64,000 nt of DNA from Rhodanobacter sp. AS-Z3 (GTDB lineage: Bacteria > Pseudomonadota > Gammaproteobacteria > Xanthomonadales > Rhodanobacteraceae). Positions 37,203-47,158 of the stretch are shown piece by piece (position 1 is the stretch's first letter; each line of letters begins with the position of its first letter). The stretch is from the NCBI RefSeq assembly GCF_029224025.1, contig NZ_CP119392.1:2131001-2195000 (forward strand). Reading direction: 5' to 3'. Below the pieces are notes generated by a model. The model had not been told where the DNA came from, made no database searches, and was given only the letters and a program-made list of their open reading frames with translations. Both the position numbers and the translations under genes were made by a program.

Positions 37203-38711
37203 ATGTTCAATCATTTGCTCAGTTTGTTGATCTGGCTTCCTGTCCTCGGTGCGATCCCGGTGCTGCTCGCCGGTTCGGCCCGCCCGAACCTGGCGCGCTG
37301 GTTGTCGCTGCTGGTGGCGGTGCTGACCTTCGTGGTCAGTCTGTCGCTGCTGGTGCAGTACGACCCATCCGGCAGCGCCATGCAGTTGGTCGAAAGCCAC
37401 CTGTGGATTGCCTCGTGGGGCGTGCATTACGGCTTGGCGGTCGACGGTATTTCGGTGGCACTAATCGTGATGACCACCTTCGTCGGCATCCTGGTGATCG
37501 CTGGTGCCTGGGAAGTCATCCAGGACAAGCCGCATCAGTACATGGCGGCGATGCTGATTCTGGAAGGCCTGCTGATCGGCGTGTTCTGCGCCACCGACGC
37601 GCTGCTGTTCTATGCGCTGTTCGAGGCGATCCTGATTCCGATGTTCATCCTGATCGGTATCTGGGGTGGCCCGCGGCGCGTGTATGCGACGCTGAAGTTC
37701 TTCATCTACACGTTCTTCGGCTCGGTCTTCATGCTGATCGCGCTGCTGTACCTGTACCAGAAGGCGCACACGTTTGATCTGGCCACGCTGGCGGCGCTGC
37801 CGCTGACGATGAAGGAGCAGACCTGGATCTTCTTCGCGTTCCTGATCGCATTTGCGATCAAGGTGCCGATGGTGCCGGTGCATACCTGGTTGCCGGATGC
37901 GCACGTCGAGGCGCCGACCGGCGGCTCGGTGGTGCTGGCGGCGGTGATGCTGAAGGTGGGTACCTACGGCATGCTGCGCTTCATTCTGCCGATCGTGCCG
38001 GATGCGGGCGCCCACTTCGCGTGGATCGTTATCGTACTGAGCCTGGTTGCGATCGTTTACATCGGTTACGTGGCACTGGTGCAGGAGGACATGAAAAAGC
38101 TGGTGGCGTACTCGTCCGTGGCGCACATGGGCTTCGTCACGCTGGGTATCTTCATGGCGTTCATGCTGGTGCGCGATGCCGGCAATACCAACATGGCCAC
38201 GCTCGGCATGCAGGGCGCGATGATCCAGATGATTTCGCACGGTTTCGTTTCCGGCGCGATGTTTACCTGCATCGGCGTGATGTACGACCGCATGCATACC
38301 CGCGCCATCAAGGACTACGGTGGTGTCATCAACGTGATGCCGTGGTTCGGTTTCTTCTACGTGCTGTTCGCGATGGCCAATTGTGGCTTGCCGGGTACCA
38401 GCGGCTTCGTCGGCGAATTCATGGTGATCCTGGCCAGTTTCAGCGCCAACCCGTGGATTGCATTGTTTGCTGCCTTCACCCTGATCATCGGCGCCGGTTA
38501 CACGCTGTGGTTGGTCAAGCGCGTGCTGTGGGGTGACATCACCAATCCGCACGTGGCCGAGATGAAGGAAATCAACGGTCGCGAAACCTTCGTGCTGGCG
38601 TCCTTTGCCGCCGCCGTGCTGGCGCTGGGTATCTGGCCGCAGCCGCTGGTCCACCTGATGGACAGCTCGGTGGCGCAGTTGGTGCAGCAGCTCGCCATTC
38701 ACAAGATTTGA
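37203..38711 (+). CDS. nuoM: NADH-quinone oxidoreductase subunit M
   Basis: 502 aa, about 14 membrane helices, antiporter-like. FYALFEAILIPMFILIGIWG contains the conserved Glu, and VHTWLPDAHVEAPTGGSVVLAAVMLKVGTYG the Lys sites. ATG 37203 (MFNHLLSLLIW) is chosen, 13 bp after nuoL; the upstream open frame overlaps nuoL. Confidence 0.98.
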   Translation: MFNHLLSLLIWLPVLGAIPVLLAGSARPNLARWLSLLVAVLTFVVSLSLLVQYDPSGSAMQLVESHLWIASWGVHYGLAVDGISVALIVMTTFVGILVIAGAWEVIQDKPHQYMAAMLILEGLLIGVFCATDALLFYALFEAILIPMFILIGIWGGPRRVYATLKFFIYTFFGSVFMLIALLYLYQKAHTFDLATLAALPLTMKEQTWIFFAFLIAFAIKVPMVPVHTWLPDAHVEAPTGGSVVLAAVMLKVGTYGMLRFILPIVPDAGAHFAWIVIVLSLVAIVYIGYVALVQEDMKKLVAYSSVAHMGFVTLGIFMAFMLVRDAGNTNMATLGMQGAMIQMISHGFVSGAMFTCIGVMYDRMHTRAIKDYGGVINVMPWFGFFYVLFAMANCGLPGTSGFVGEFMVILASFSANPWIALFAAFTLIIGAGYTLWLVKRVLWGDITNPHVAEMKEINGRETFVLASFAAAVLALGIWPQPLVHLMDSSVAQLVQQLAIHKI

Positions 38712-38723
38712 TCGGGACCGAAC

Positions 38724-40178
38724 ATGCCAACAATGAATGACATCCTGATCCTGTTGCCGGAGTTCTATCTGGTGGCGGCGGTGTGCCTGCTGCTGCTGAT
38801 GGACGCCTTCATGAAGCCCGCGCAGCGTCCGCTGCTGCACTGGATTTCCATTGCCGTGCTGCTGGTCGCGATTTATCTGGTGATTGCCGGTCAGCCACCG
38901 CAAGCGGTAAGCGCGTTCGGCGGCATGTTCCTGCGCGATGACGCGGCCGAGATCCTGAAAGTGTTCGTGCTGGGCACGACGGCGATGGTCTTTGTCTACG
39001 CGCGTCCGTACCTGATCGACCGCAAGCTGCTCGGCGGCGAGTTCTACACGCTGATGATCTTTGCAGTGATCGGCATCATGCTGCTGGTCTCGGCCGGCAA
39101 CCTGGTAACCATCTATCTGGGTCTGGAACTGCTGTCACTGTCGTCGTATGCATTGGTGGCGCTGAACCGTGACGCGAAGCTGCCGCCGGAAGCGGCGATC
39201 AAGTACTTCGTGCTGGGTGCACTGGCTTCGGGCATGTTGTTGTACGGCATGTCGATGGTCTACGGCGCTTCCGGCATGGGCGGCACGCCAACGCTGGAGC
39301 TGTCCCAGTTGCACAACGTGATGAGTTACACCACGTCACCCACGCTGCTGCTGTTCGGCCTGATCTTCATGATCGTGGGCATCGGTTTCAAGCTGGGTGC
39401 GGCACCGTTCCACATGTGGATACCGGACGTGTATCAGGGCGCGCCGACGCCGGTCACCACGTTCATCGCGTCGGGTTCGAAGCTGGCCGCGTTCGGTATG
39501 GCCTGGCGCCTGCTCGATGGCGGCATGGGCGATCTTTCGCATCACTGGCAGTTGATGCTGGCGGTGTTGGCGGTACTTTCGCTGGCGATCGGAAACCTCG
39601 TTGCGATCGTGCAGACCAACCTCAAGCGCATGCTGGCGTATTCGACCATTTCGCACATGGGCTATCTGCTGCTGGGTCTTGCGGCAGCCGGTCCGGAAGG
39701 TTATGCAGCGGCGATGTTCTATGCGATCTGTTATGCGCTGATGGGCGTGGCTGCATTTGGCGTGATGCTGGCGATGAGTCGGGCAGGGTTCGAGTGCGAG
39801 GAAATCGCCGACATCAAGGGACTCAACCAGAAGTCGCCGTGGATGGCTTTCCTGATGCTTCTGGCAATGTTCTCGCTGGCCGGTGTGCCGCCGCTGTTCG
39901 GTTTCTGGGCCAAGGTTCTGGTACTTGAAGCAGCGATTCATGCAGACATGCTGTGGCTCGCGATCGTCGGTGTGGTGTTCGCCATCATCGGCCTCTATTA
40001 CTACCTGCACGTGGTCAAGGTGATGTACTTCGACAAGCCGGTTGAAGGCAGTCAGTTGCAGGCACAGGCCGACAAGCCGTTGCGCGTGGTGTTGTCGATC
40101 AACGCGCTGTCGCTGTTGGTGTTGGGCTTGTACTGGGGACCGTTGCTGGGCTGGTGCCGTCACGCGTTTGGTCTGTGA
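38724..40178 (+). CDS. nuoN: NADH-quinone oxidoreductase subunit N
   Basis: 484 aa, about 14 membrane helices, third antiporter-like subunit. YLGLELLSLSSYALVAL and FHMWIPDVYQGAPTPVTTFIASGSK are diagnostic. A second ATG three codons in is possible. Last gene of the nuo operon; no terminator is obvious before the tRNA promoter. Confidence 0.97.
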   Translation: MPTMNDILILLPEFYLVAAVCLLLLMDAFMKPAQRPLLHWISIAVLLVAIYLVIAGQPPQAVSAFGGMFLRDDAAEILKVFVLGTTAMVFVYARPYLIDRKLLGGEFYTLMIFAVIGIMLLVSAGNLVTIYLGLELLSLSSYALVALNRDAKLPPEAAIKYFVLGALASGMLLYGMSMVYGASGMGGTPTLELSQLHNVMSYTTSPTLLLFGLIFMIVGIGFKLGAAPFHMWIPDVYQGAPTPVTTFIASGSKLAAFGMAWRLLDGGMGDLSHHWQLMLAVLAVLSLAIGNLVAIVQTNLKRMLAYSTISHMGYLLLGLAAAGPEGYAAAMFYAICYALMGVAAFGVMLAMSRAGFECEEIADIKGLNQKSPWMAFLMLLAMFSLAGVPPLFGFWAKVLVLEAAIHADMLWLAIVGVVFAIIGLYYYLHVVKVMYFDKPVEGSQLQAQADKPLRVVLSINALSLLVLGLYWGPLLGWCRHAFGL

Positions 40179-40213
40179 TATTTCGATTGTTGGTGTTGTT
40201 GCGCGATTGAGGC

Positions 40214-40242
40214 TTGCAAGAAACCGGCCACCCCGGTAAACT
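40214..40242 (+). promoter_or_regulatory. promoter of tRNA-fMet
   Basis: TTGCAA (40214-40219), 17 bp, TAAACT (40237-40242), about 13 bp before the tRNA 5' end. Good spacing and placement. Confidence 0.65.
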
Positions 40243-40255
40243 CTTCGGACTCTGA

Positions 40256-40332
40256 TGCGGGGTGGAGCAGTCTGGCAGCTCGTCGGGCTCATAACCCGAA
40301 GGTCGCAGGTTCGAATCCTGCCCCCGCTACCA
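40256..40332 (+). tRNA. initiator tRNA-fMet (anticodon CAT)
   Basis: 77 nt with encoded CCA. Anticodon stem TCGGG/CCCGA with loop CTCATAA shows the three consecutive G-C pairs of initiators. Position 1 (T) and position 72 (T) do not pair, the mismatch that permits formylation; E. coli uses C-A there. T arm GCAGG-TTCGAAT-CCTGC. Placed upstream of rimP-nusA, as metY is in E. coli. Confidence 0.96.
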
Positions 40333-40351
40333 GATCTTTCTTGTTGCAAGA

Positions 40352-40374
40352 AAGCCTCCTCGTGAGGCTTTTTT
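40352..40374 (+). terminator. intrinsic terminator after tRNA-fMet
   Basis: AAGCCTC (40352-40358), loop CTCGT, GAGGCTT (40364-40370), TTTT. Lies 20 bp after the tRNA CCA. Confidence 0.8.
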
Positions 40375-40464
40375 GTTGGGCGCACGGAGGCGTCGTGCCT
40401 GGCAGCTTCGGCAGTCAAGCGCACCGGAAAGAGCTGTACGAGGAGGAACATCGGCGTGATAAGG

Positions 40465-40490
40465 AAATGGGCCGTTGGAGCCCATTTTTT
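40465..40490 (+). terminator. second terminator or attenuator before rimP
   Basis: AAATGGGC (40465-40472), loop of 7, GCCCATTT (40480-40487), followed by TTT. It lies 38 bp before the rimP start, so operon transcripts from the tRNA promoter or from within this gap must pass it. Could act as an attenuator. Confidence 0.75.
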
Positions 40491-40528
40491 GTTTCTGCTG
40501 TTCGGCGGAGTGAGTCGGGAAGACGATC

Positions 40529-41050
40529 ATGGATACACAGGTACTGGCACAGCGCTTTACCGAGGTACTGACCGATCTGGGTCTGGAATGCCTTGGTGTG
40601 GAGTTCAATCCGTCGCACGGGCAGAGTACGCTGCGCGTTTATCTGGACTTGTTGAGCAAGGAAACCGCTGACGGCGAACGTCGCGAAGTCGGCATCGAGG
40701 ATTGTGAAACGGCGAGCCGCGAATTATCCGCCTTGCTGGACGTGGAAGATCCGATTCCGGGCAATTACGTGCTGGAGGTTTCTTCGCCGGGGCTTGATCG
40801 CCCGTTGTTTACGGCCGAACAGTTTTCGCGAGTTGACGGTCAGGAAGTGAAATTGCTGCTGCGGGCGCCGCTGGAAGGTCGTCGTCGTCTGCGCGGCAAG
40901 CTGGTTTCGGTGGCTGGAGAGCACATCGTGCTGGAAGCCGAAGGCAAAACGTTCGAGTTCGATCATTCGTTGGTGGAAAGTGCGCGAGTGGTGCCGGATT
41001 GGGTAGCGCTGGGTTATGCGCCGCAACCCAAACCCGGCGGCAAGAAATAA
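40529..41050 (+). CDS. rimP: ribosome maturation factor RimP
   Basis: 173 aa, needed for 30S subunit maturation. [22 protein letters not shown], the region [39 protein letters not shown] and the C-terminal SH3-like domain ([21 protein letters not shown]) match the family. It begins the rimP-nusA-infB operon. Confidence 0.96.
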   Translation: MDTQVLAQRFTEVLTDLGLECLGVEFNPSHGQSTLRVYLDLLSKETADGERREVGIEDCETASRELSALLDVEDPIPGNYVLEVSSPGLDRPLFTAEQFSRVDGQEVKLLLRAPLEGRRRLRGKLVSVAGEHIVLEAEGKTFEFDHSLVESARVVPDWVALGYAPQPKPGGKK

Positions 41051-41154
41051 GTCATTGCGGTCATTCATGGCCGCGTTCCAAGTTTTTGCGTTGCGGGATG
41101 GACGCAACAATTCAACCATCGGTGTCCGCACAGGGTGCCTACGGAGTTGCAGTA

Positions 41155-42660
41155 ATGAGCAAAGAACTTTTGCTGGTCGTCGATGCAGTCGCCAATGAAA
41201 AGGGCGTGCCGGAAGAAGTGATTTTCGAGGCGATGGAGGCCGCACTGGCTTCAGCCGCGAAGAAGCGCTATCCCGACGAAGAACCGGATGTTCGCGTGTC
41301 GATCAATCACGACACGGGCGAGTACCAGACCTTCCGTCGCTGGGAAATCATCGCCGATGACGGCGAAATGGAAGATCCATCCTTCCAATTGCGCCTGATG
41401 GACGCGCTCGATGAGCGCGATGACGCGCAGGTCGGCGAGTACATCGAACAGCAGGTCGAGAACGCCGAATTCGGTCGCATTGCCGCGCAGGCCGCCAAAC
41501 AGGTGATCGTGCAGCGCGTGCGCGAAGCCGAGCGCCAGCAGGTGGTGGATGCGTTTGCTGATCGCGTGGGCGAGCTGGTTACCGGCATCGTCAAGCGTGT
41601 CGAGCGCGGCAATATCTATCTGGATCTGGGTAGCAACGCTGAAGCCTTCATTCCGCGCGACAAGACGATTCCGCGTGAGTCGGCTCGCGTGGGTGATCGC
41701 GTGCGTGGTTATTTGTATGAAGTGAAGTCCGAAGCGCGTGGCCCGCAACTGTTCGTGTCGCGCGCTGCGCCGGAATTCATGATCGAATTGTTCAAGCTGG
41801 AAGTACCGGAAGTCGGCCAGGGCCTGGTCGAGATCAAGGGCTGCGCCCGCGATCCGGGTGACCGCGCCAAGATCGCCGTGCTGGCGCATGACAGCCGTAC
41901 CGATCCGATAGGCGCCTGCATCGGCATGCGCGGTTCGCGTGTGCAGGCGGTGTCCAACGATCTCAATGGCGAGCGCGTCGACATCATCCTGTGGCACGAA
42001 AACCAGGCGCAGTTCGTGATCAATGCGATGGCGCCGGCCGAGGTGCAGTCCATCATCATGGACGAGGAAAAGCACTCGATGGATATCGCGGTGGCCGAGG
42101 ACAAACTGTCTCAGGCGATTGGTCGCGGTGGCCAGAACGTGCGCCTCGCCAGCAAGCTCACCGGCTGGCAGCTCAACGTGATGACGCAGGACCAGGTCAC
42201 CGCCAAGAGCGAGTCCGAACAAGAGGCTGCTCGTCAGTTGTTCATGGACAAGCTCGAAGTTGATCAGGAAATTGCGGTCATTCTGGTGCAGGAAGGTTTT
42301 TCCAGCATCGAGGAAATCGCCTACGTGCCGAGCGCCGAGCTGCTGGCCGTGGAAGGCTTCGACGAAGACATCGTCGAAGAACTTCGCGCCCGTGCCCGCG
42401 ACGCTTTGCTGACCGAGGCACTGGCGGTGGAGGAGGGCGTGGACGACCATCAGCCTTCTGACGAACTGCTGGCGCTTGAAGGGATGGATGAGGCTACCGC
42501 TTACGTGCTCGCCTCTCGTGAAGTCACGACGGTCGACGATCTGGCGGATCTGGCGGTGGATGACCTGATTGATATCGAAGGCATGGACGAAGATCGCGCG
42601 GCAGCGCTGATCATGGCCGCACGAGCGCCGATGATCGCGCAACTGGAGAAAGGCGGCTAA
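41155..42660 (+). CDS. nusA: transcription factor NusA
   Basis: 501 aa. N-terminal RNA polymerase-binding domain, S1 domain (about 137-200, VTGIVKRVERGNIYLDLGSNAEAFI), two KH domains (GACIGMRGSRVQAV and QAIGRGGQNVRLAS), and two C-terminal acidic repeats, as in E. coli. ATG 41155 (MSKELLLVVDAVANEKGV) is the family start, although the frame is open upstream. NusA commonly autoregulates this operon through its leader. Confidence 0.97.
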   Translation: MSKELLLVVDAVANEKGVPEEVIFEAMEAALASAAKKRYPDEEPDVRVSINHDTGEYQTFRRWEIIADDGEMEDPSFQLRLMDALDERDDAQVGEYIEQQVENAEFGRIAAQAAKQVIVQRVREAERQQVVDAFADRVGELVTGIVKRVERGNIYLDLGSNAEAFIPRDKTIPRESARVGDRVRGYLYEVKSEARGPQLFVSRAAPEFMIELFKLEVPEVGQGLVEIKGCARDPGDRAKIAVLAHDSRTDPIGACIGMRGSRVQAVSNDLNGERVDIILWHENQAQFVINAMAPAEVQSIIMDEEKHSMDIAVAEDKLSQAIGRGGQNVRLASKLTGWQLNVMTQDQVTAKSESEQEAARQLFMDKLEVDQEIAVILVQEGFSSIEEIAYVPSAELLAVEGFDEDIVEELRARARDALLTEALAVEEGVDDHQPSDELLALEGMDEATAYVLASREVTTVDDLADLAVDDLIDIEGMDEDRAAALIMAARAPMIAQLEKGG

Positions 42661-42662
42661 CC

Positions 42663-42714
42663 GCGGACGGCAACACCCTGGATGGGTGTGCCGCGAAAGG
42701 CTTCTGACGAAGCT
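42663..42714 (+). other. tandem hairpins between nusA and infB
   Basis: GCGG...ACACCC (from 42663) pairs with GGGTGT...CCGC (to 42694), loop TGGAT. A second hairpin GGCTTC-TGAC-GAAGCT (42699-42714) is followed by TTT. Possible processing site or weak terminator inside the operon. Confidence 0.5.
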
Positions 42715-42792
42715 TTTCACCAAGGATGGAGGTGGCGGTAGTGATAATGCCGCACAGACGATAAGCGCGGGAACGGCGGAGCAAAGAACACG

Positions 42793-45636
42793 ATGTCGGA
42801 CGTCACGATCAAACAACTCGCCCAGGTGCTGGGTATGCAGGTCGACAAGTTGCTGACGCAGCTTGGCGAGGCAGGCATGAAATTTTCCGACCAGGAACAG
42901 GTCATCAGCAGCACCGAGAAGGTGAAACTGCTGGGCTTTCTGCGTCGCACGCATGGCAAGAGCGAGGCGGTAGCTGAAGTCGATGACAGCGCTCCGCGGC
43001 AGATCACGCTGAAGCGACGTACAGTCGGCGAGCTGAAAGTCGCCACCCCGGGCGGACGCGGTGTGGCCGCGACGGCGAAGACTGTCAACGTCGAAGTGCG
43101 CGCCAAGCGTACCTACGTCAAGCGCAGCGTGATCGCCGAAGAAGCGGGTGCCGAGCCGGAGCGCGAAGATGCCGTGCGCAAGCTGCAGGAATCGCAGCAG
43201 CAGCGTGAGCAGGAAGAGCGCGAACGTCACGAGGCCGAGCAGCGCCGCGAGGCCGAAGTACATCAGCGTGCGCAGGAAGAGCAACAGCGCAAGGCCGAGC
43301 AGCAGCAGAGTGAGGCTGCCGCCGCGGTGGCGGCTGCTGCCGAGCCCGTTGTGGCGGCAACGCCAGTGGAGCCGGTTGCCGTTGTGGCCGAGCCGGTTGC
43401 CGCCCCCACCAGCGCGGTGGAGACGCCTGCCGACGACACATCGACCGTGCAGCGCATGGATCAGCGCGAACTAGGCATGATCCTGCCGCGCATTCATGAA
43501 CCGCGCAAGCGCGAGAAGCTGGTCAAGCCGGTGGCACCGCCCGCGGCGACGCCAGCTCCTGCTCCGGCGCCGGTGCGCGCGGCTGCGGCAACGACCAATG
43601 CTGCTGCTCCGGCAGCGGCAGGCAGCAGCGATGCTCGCGGCAAACCCAAGCATTCGCGTGAGCGTGCCGAAACACCGGGAAACAAGGAAGATCGGGAAGC
43701 CGGCAAGCGTTTTGCCGGTGGCCAGATGCACCTGAGCGAAGCCGATCGTGCCCGTCGTTCCTCGTCCAGTGGCAAACGTGGCAAACCCACCCGCCATGGC
43801 GGTCGTGAGATGTCGCGTAGCAGCGGCAGCACGCCGACGGGTCCGCATGGTTTTTCGCGGCCCACCGCACCGGTGGTGCGTGAAGTGGTTGTCGGCGAAA
43901 CCAATGTGGTCGCCGACCTGGCCCAGAAGATGGCGGTCAAGGGTTCGGAGGTGGTCAAGGCGCTGTTCAAGATGGGCGTGATGGCGACCATCAACCAGAC
44001 CGTCGATCACGACACCGCCGTGCTGGTGGTCGAGGAACTGGGCCACACGCCGGTGGCCGACAATCAGAACAATGCCGAGGAAACGCTGGCGGCACATACC
44101 CAGAGCGTCGAACTGGATGGCGAAAAGGTTGCTCGCCCGCCGGTGGTAACCATCATGGGTCACGTCGACCACGGCAAGACCTCGTTGCTGGATTACATTC
44201 GCCGTACCAAGGTCGCCTCGGGCGAAGCCGGTGGTATTACGCAGCATATCGGTGCGTATCACGTGGAAACGTCGAAGGGTGTGATCACCTTCCTCGATAC
44301 GCCCGGACATGCCGCGTTTACTTCGATGCGTGCCCGTGGCGCACAGTCCACCGACATCGTGATCCTGGTGGTCGCTGCCGATGACGGCGTGATGCCACAG
44401 ACCGTAGAAGCGGTGAAGCATGCGCGCGCCGCCAAGGTGCCGCTGATCGTCGCGGTCAACAAGATGGACAAGGACGGCGCCAATCCCGACAACGTCAAAC
44501 AGGGTTTGGTGAAGTACGAAGTGGTGCCGGAAGACTGGGGCGGCGACGTCCAGTTCATTCCGGTGTCGGCCAAGACCGGCGCCGGCGTCGAGGATCTGCT
44601 CGATGCGATCTCGGTTCAGGCCGAAGTGATGGAGTTGCGTGCCGTTGCAGACGGCCGTGCCTCGGGCGTGGTGATCGAATCCAGTCTGGATCGCGGTCGC
44701 GGCCCGGTGGCTACGGTGCTGGTGCAGCAGGGCACGTTGAAGAAGGGCGACTTCATTGTCTGCGGCATCGAGTACGGCCGCATGCGTGCCTTGATCGACG
44801 AAACCGGCAAGCAGGTGACCGAAGCCGGTCCGTCGATTCCGGTGCAGGTATTGGGCTTGTCCGGTGTGCCGGAAACCGGCGACGACTTTGTCTGCGTCGA
44901 AGACGAGCGTTTGGCCCGCGAAGTGGCGCAGGAGCGTGAGCTCAAGCGTCGTGAAACGCGCATGGTCAGCAAGAGCAACCGGCTTGAAGACATCATCGCC
45001 AAGATGGGTCAGGGCGTGGAGCAGCAGACGCTCAACATCCTGGTCAAGGGCGATGTGCAGGGCTCGGTCGAGGCGCTGCGTGAGTCGCTGACCCAGATCG
45101 GCAACGAGCGGGTTCGTGTCAACGTGGTCGCCTCCGGTGTTGGCGGCATCAACGAATCCGACGCCACGTTGGCGGCGGCCTCGAAGGCGCTGGTCATCGG
45201 CTTCAACGTGCGTGCCGATGCGTCGGCACGCAAAGTGATCGAAACCAGCGGTCTTGACGTGCGTTACTTCTCGATCATTTATGACGTGATCGATCAGGTC
45301 ACCCAGGCGGCCACCGGCCTGCTCGGCATGGAAGTGCGCGAAGACATCATCGGCCTGGCCGAAGTGCGCGATGTGTTCCGCAGTTCCAAGTTCGGCGCCG
45401 TGGCGGGTTGCATGGTCACCGAAGGTCACGTCAAACGCAGCAAGCCGATCCGTGTGCTGCGTGACAACGTGGTGATCTTCGAGGGCGAACTGGAATCGCT
45501 GCGCCGCTTCAAGGAACTGGTCGACGAAGTGCGCAACGGCATGGAGTGCGGCATCGCCGTCAAGCAGTACAACGACGTCAAGCCGGGCGATCAGATCGAG
45601 TGCTTCGAACGCACCGAAGTGGCACGCACGCTTTAA
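42793..45636 (+). CDS. infB: translation initiation factor IF-2
   Basis: 947 aa. IF2_N domain at the N-terminus ([20 protein letters not shown]), then a long charged Ala/Glu/Pro-rich linker (about residues 110-360). The GTPase domain begins near residue 440: GHVDHGKT at 456-463, DTPGHAAF, and NKMDK. C-terminal domains for fMet-tRNA binding follow. It delivers initiator tRNA, which is encoded at the head of this same locus. Confidence 0.98.
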   Translation: MSDVTIKQLAQVLGMQVDKLLTQLGEAGMKFSDQEQVISSTEKVKLLGFLRRTHGKSEAVAEVDDSAPRQITLKRRTVGELKVATPGGRGVAATAKTVNVEVRAKRTYVKRSVIAEEAGAEPEREDAVRKLQESQQQREQEERERHEAEQRREAEVHQRAQEEQQRKAEQQQSEAAAAVAAAAEPVVAATPVEPVAVVAEPVAAPTSAVETPADDTSTVQRMDQRELGMILPRIHEPRKREKLVKPVAPPAATPAPAPAPVRAAAATTNAAAPAAAGSSDARGKPKHSRERAETPGNKEDREAGKRFAGGQMHLSEADRARRSSSSGKRGKPTRHGGREMSRSSGSTPTGPHGFSRPTAPVVREVVVGETNVVADLAQKMAVKGSEVVKALFKMGVMATINQTVDHDTAVLVVEELGHTPVADNQNNAEETLAAHTQSVELDGEKVARPPVVTIMGHVDHGKTSLLDYIRRTKVASGEAGGITQHIGAYHVETSKGVITFLDTPGHAAFTSMRARGAQSTDIVILVVAADDGVMPQTVEAVKHARAAKVPLIVAVNKMDKDGANPDNVKQGLVKYEVVPEDWGGDVQFIPVSAKTGAGVEDLLDAISVQAEVMELRAVADGRASGVVIESSLDRGRGPVATVLVQQGTLKKGDFIVCGIEYGRMRALIDETGKQVTEAGPSIPVQVLGLSGVPETGDDFVCVEDERLAREVAQERELKRRETRMVSKSNRLEDIIAKMGQGVEQQTLNILVKGDVQGSVEALRESLTQIGNERVRVNVVASGVGGINESDATLAAASKALVIGFNVRADASARKVIETSGLDVRYFSIIYDVIDQVTQAATGLLGMEVREDIIGLAEVRDVFRSSKFGAVAGCMVTEGHVKRSKPIRVLRDNVVIFEGELESLRRFKELVDEVRNGMECGIAVKQYNDVKPGDQIECFERTEVARTL

Positions 45637-45645
45637 AGCAGAAAC

Positions 45646-45710
45646 GAGTGTGCAGAAGTGAGGAATGAGTGAGAGCCTGGCTTTCCCTCTTTTCTCACTT
45701 CTCTCCACTC
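45646..45710. repeat. purine/pyrimidine inverted repeat between infB and rbfA
   Basis: The left part is almost all purine plus T (GAGTG, AGAAGTGAG at 45654-45662, then AATGAGTGAGAG), the right part its imperfect complement (CTCACTTCT at 45694-45702, CACTC at 45706-45710). Direct repetition of GAGTG/GTGAG units is visible in the left arm. It occupies nearly the whole gap, so infB-rbfA mRNA should carry a hairpin here. Confidence 0.7.
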
Positions 45711-45727
45711 TCTATTGAGATTTTTCC

Positions 45728-46111
45728 ATGCCTTCCCGCGATTTCAAACGTACTGACCGTATCGGCGCCGAGTTGCGTCGCGAGCTTGGCTTGCTGGTGC
45801 ACGCGGCCGTGCGTGATCACGGCTTGCCGTCGGTCAGCGTGTCGGACGTGGAAATCACCCGTGACCTGGACTGGGCCACGGTATGGGTCACCGCCTTGAT
45901 GCCCGAGCAGGGCCTGCCGGCGGTGAAGGCGTTGAATGAGATAGGCCACGAAATTCGCCACGCGCTGGCGCACAGCGGCATGCGCATGCGCCGGGTGCCG
46001 GAATTGAAGTTCAAGTACGACGATTCAGTGGACAAGGGTGAGCGAATCGAATCGCTGCTGCGCGAGCAGGCACGCACCATCGCTCCGCCGGACGGCGACC
46101 AGCAGGACTGA
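45728..46111 (+). CDS. rbfA: ribosome-binding factor A
   Basis: 127 aa KH-fold 30S assembly factor. FKRTDRIGAELRRELGLLVH, the ITRDLDWATVWVT strand and RRVPELKFKYDDSVDKGERIESLL are family features. The Shine-Dalgarno is weak (TTGAGA). It follows infB after the repeat-filled 91-bp gap. Confidence 0.96.
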   Translation: MPSRDFKRTDRIGAELRRELGLLVHAAVRDHGLPSVSVSDVEITRDLDWATVWVTALMPEQGLPAVKALNEIGHEIRHALAHSGMRMRRVPELKFKYDDSVDKGERIESLLREQARTIAPPDGDQQD

Positions 46112-46127
46112 GTCGCTTGCCTCAGGT

Positions 46128-47066
46128 ATGGCTGAAACGATGAGTCGCGAGTCCCGTATCCAGTTCCGTGATCTGCACGGTATTGTCTTGCTCGACAAGC
46201 CACTGGGCCTGAGTTCCAACCAGGCGTTGCAGGCGGTGCGTCGGCTGTTGCGTGCGTCGAAGGGCGGCCATACCGGCGCGCTTGATCCACTGGCTACCGG
46301 TTTGCTTCCCTTGTGTTTCGGCGAGGCCACCAAATTGGCCGGCAGCCTGCTTGGCGCGCGCAAGGCGTATCTTGCTGAATGCCGATTGGGCATCACCACC
46401 GACTCGGCGGACAGCGAAGGCGACTTGGTTTGCCAGCGTCCGGTGCCAGCGCTTGATGATGCGGCGATCGAGGTTGCGCTGAGCAAGCTGCGTGGGCGCA
46501 TTCTGCAGGTACCGCCGATGTATTCGGCGCTGAAACTCGAGGGCGAGCGGCTTTATGCCAAGGCGCGGCGGGGCGAAATCGTCGACGTGCCGGCGCGTGA
46601 GGTCGACGTGCATCGCCTGGAGCTGCTCGGGCGTGCCGGTGACAACTTGCGGCTGCTGGTGGAATGCGGCTCGGGTACTTATATCCGCTCGCTGGCGGTG
46701 GATCTGGGTGAGGACCTCGGTTGCGGTGCCCACCTGACCGCGTTGCGGCGAATCTGGGTGGAGCCGTTCCGCGAGCCGCAAATGGTGACACTGGAACAGC
46801 TGGAACAGGCGGCAGAACAGGGTGATGAGGCCTTGCTGGCGTGGCTGCTGCCCGTATCGGCGGGTATCTCGGATCTTCCGGTAATGCATCTGGACGAAGC
46901 ACAAAGCATGGCCATTTCACGTGGCCAACAGATCAATTTGCCGGGATTGCCGGAAATCGGCCGCTGCGCCGCCTATGCCAGTGACGGTGGGTTATTGGCG
47001 TTGCTGGAACCGGATGAGCAAGGGCGGGCTCGCGTCATTCGGGGCTTCAACCTGCCGCCGGGCTGA
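46128..47066 (+). CDS. truB: tRNA pseudouridine(55) synthase
   Basis: 312 aa from ATG 46128; an ATG at 46140 is a close alternative. GIVLLDKPLGLSSNQALQ and GGHTGALDPLATGLLPLCFG with the catalytic Asp are diagnostic. It makes pseudouridine in the T loop of all tRNAs. C-terminal PUA-like region (GRCAAYASDGGLLALLEPDEQGRARVIRGF) is present. Confidence 0.96.
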   Translation: MAETMSRESRIQFRDLHGIVLLDKPLGLSSNQALQAVRRLLRASKGGHTGALDPLATGLLPLCFGEATKLAGSLLGARKAYLAECRLGITTDSADSEGDLVCQRPVPALDDAAIEVALSKLRGRILQVPPMYSALKLEGERLYAKARRGEIVDVPAREVDVHRLELLGRAGDNLRLLVECGSGTYIRSLAVDLGEDLGCGAHLTALRRIWVEPFREPQMVTLEQLEQAAEQGDEALLAWLLPVSAGISDLPVMHLDEAQSMAISRGQQINLPGLPEIGRCAAYASDGGLLALLEPDEQGRARVIRGFNLPPG

Positions 47067-47095
47067 CTGATTTGGCCCCAAAAGGCCGCGCGCAC

Positions 47096-47125
47096 TTGTT
47101 GTAACAGCACTCCGGTCAGTAGAAT
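47096..47125 (+). promoter_or_regulatory. promoter of rpsO-pnp
   Basis: TTGTTG (47096-47101), 18 bp, TAGAAT (47120-47125). Start of transcription near 47132 would give a leader of about 100 nt containing the 22-bp hairpin. Confidence 0.6.
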
Positions 47126-47158
47126 AGACAAGTTATTTCAACGCTTTCACTCAACTAG

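Noticed and set aside
35615-37210. Very long open frames antisense to nuoL, infB (43471-45708), pnp (47608-49638), gyrA (53920-56142), lpdA and others
   Set aside because: They lie opposite well-identified genes, have low-complexity His/Arg/Gln/Asp-rich translations and no family signal. In G+C-rich genomes antisense frames stay open because of codon bias.
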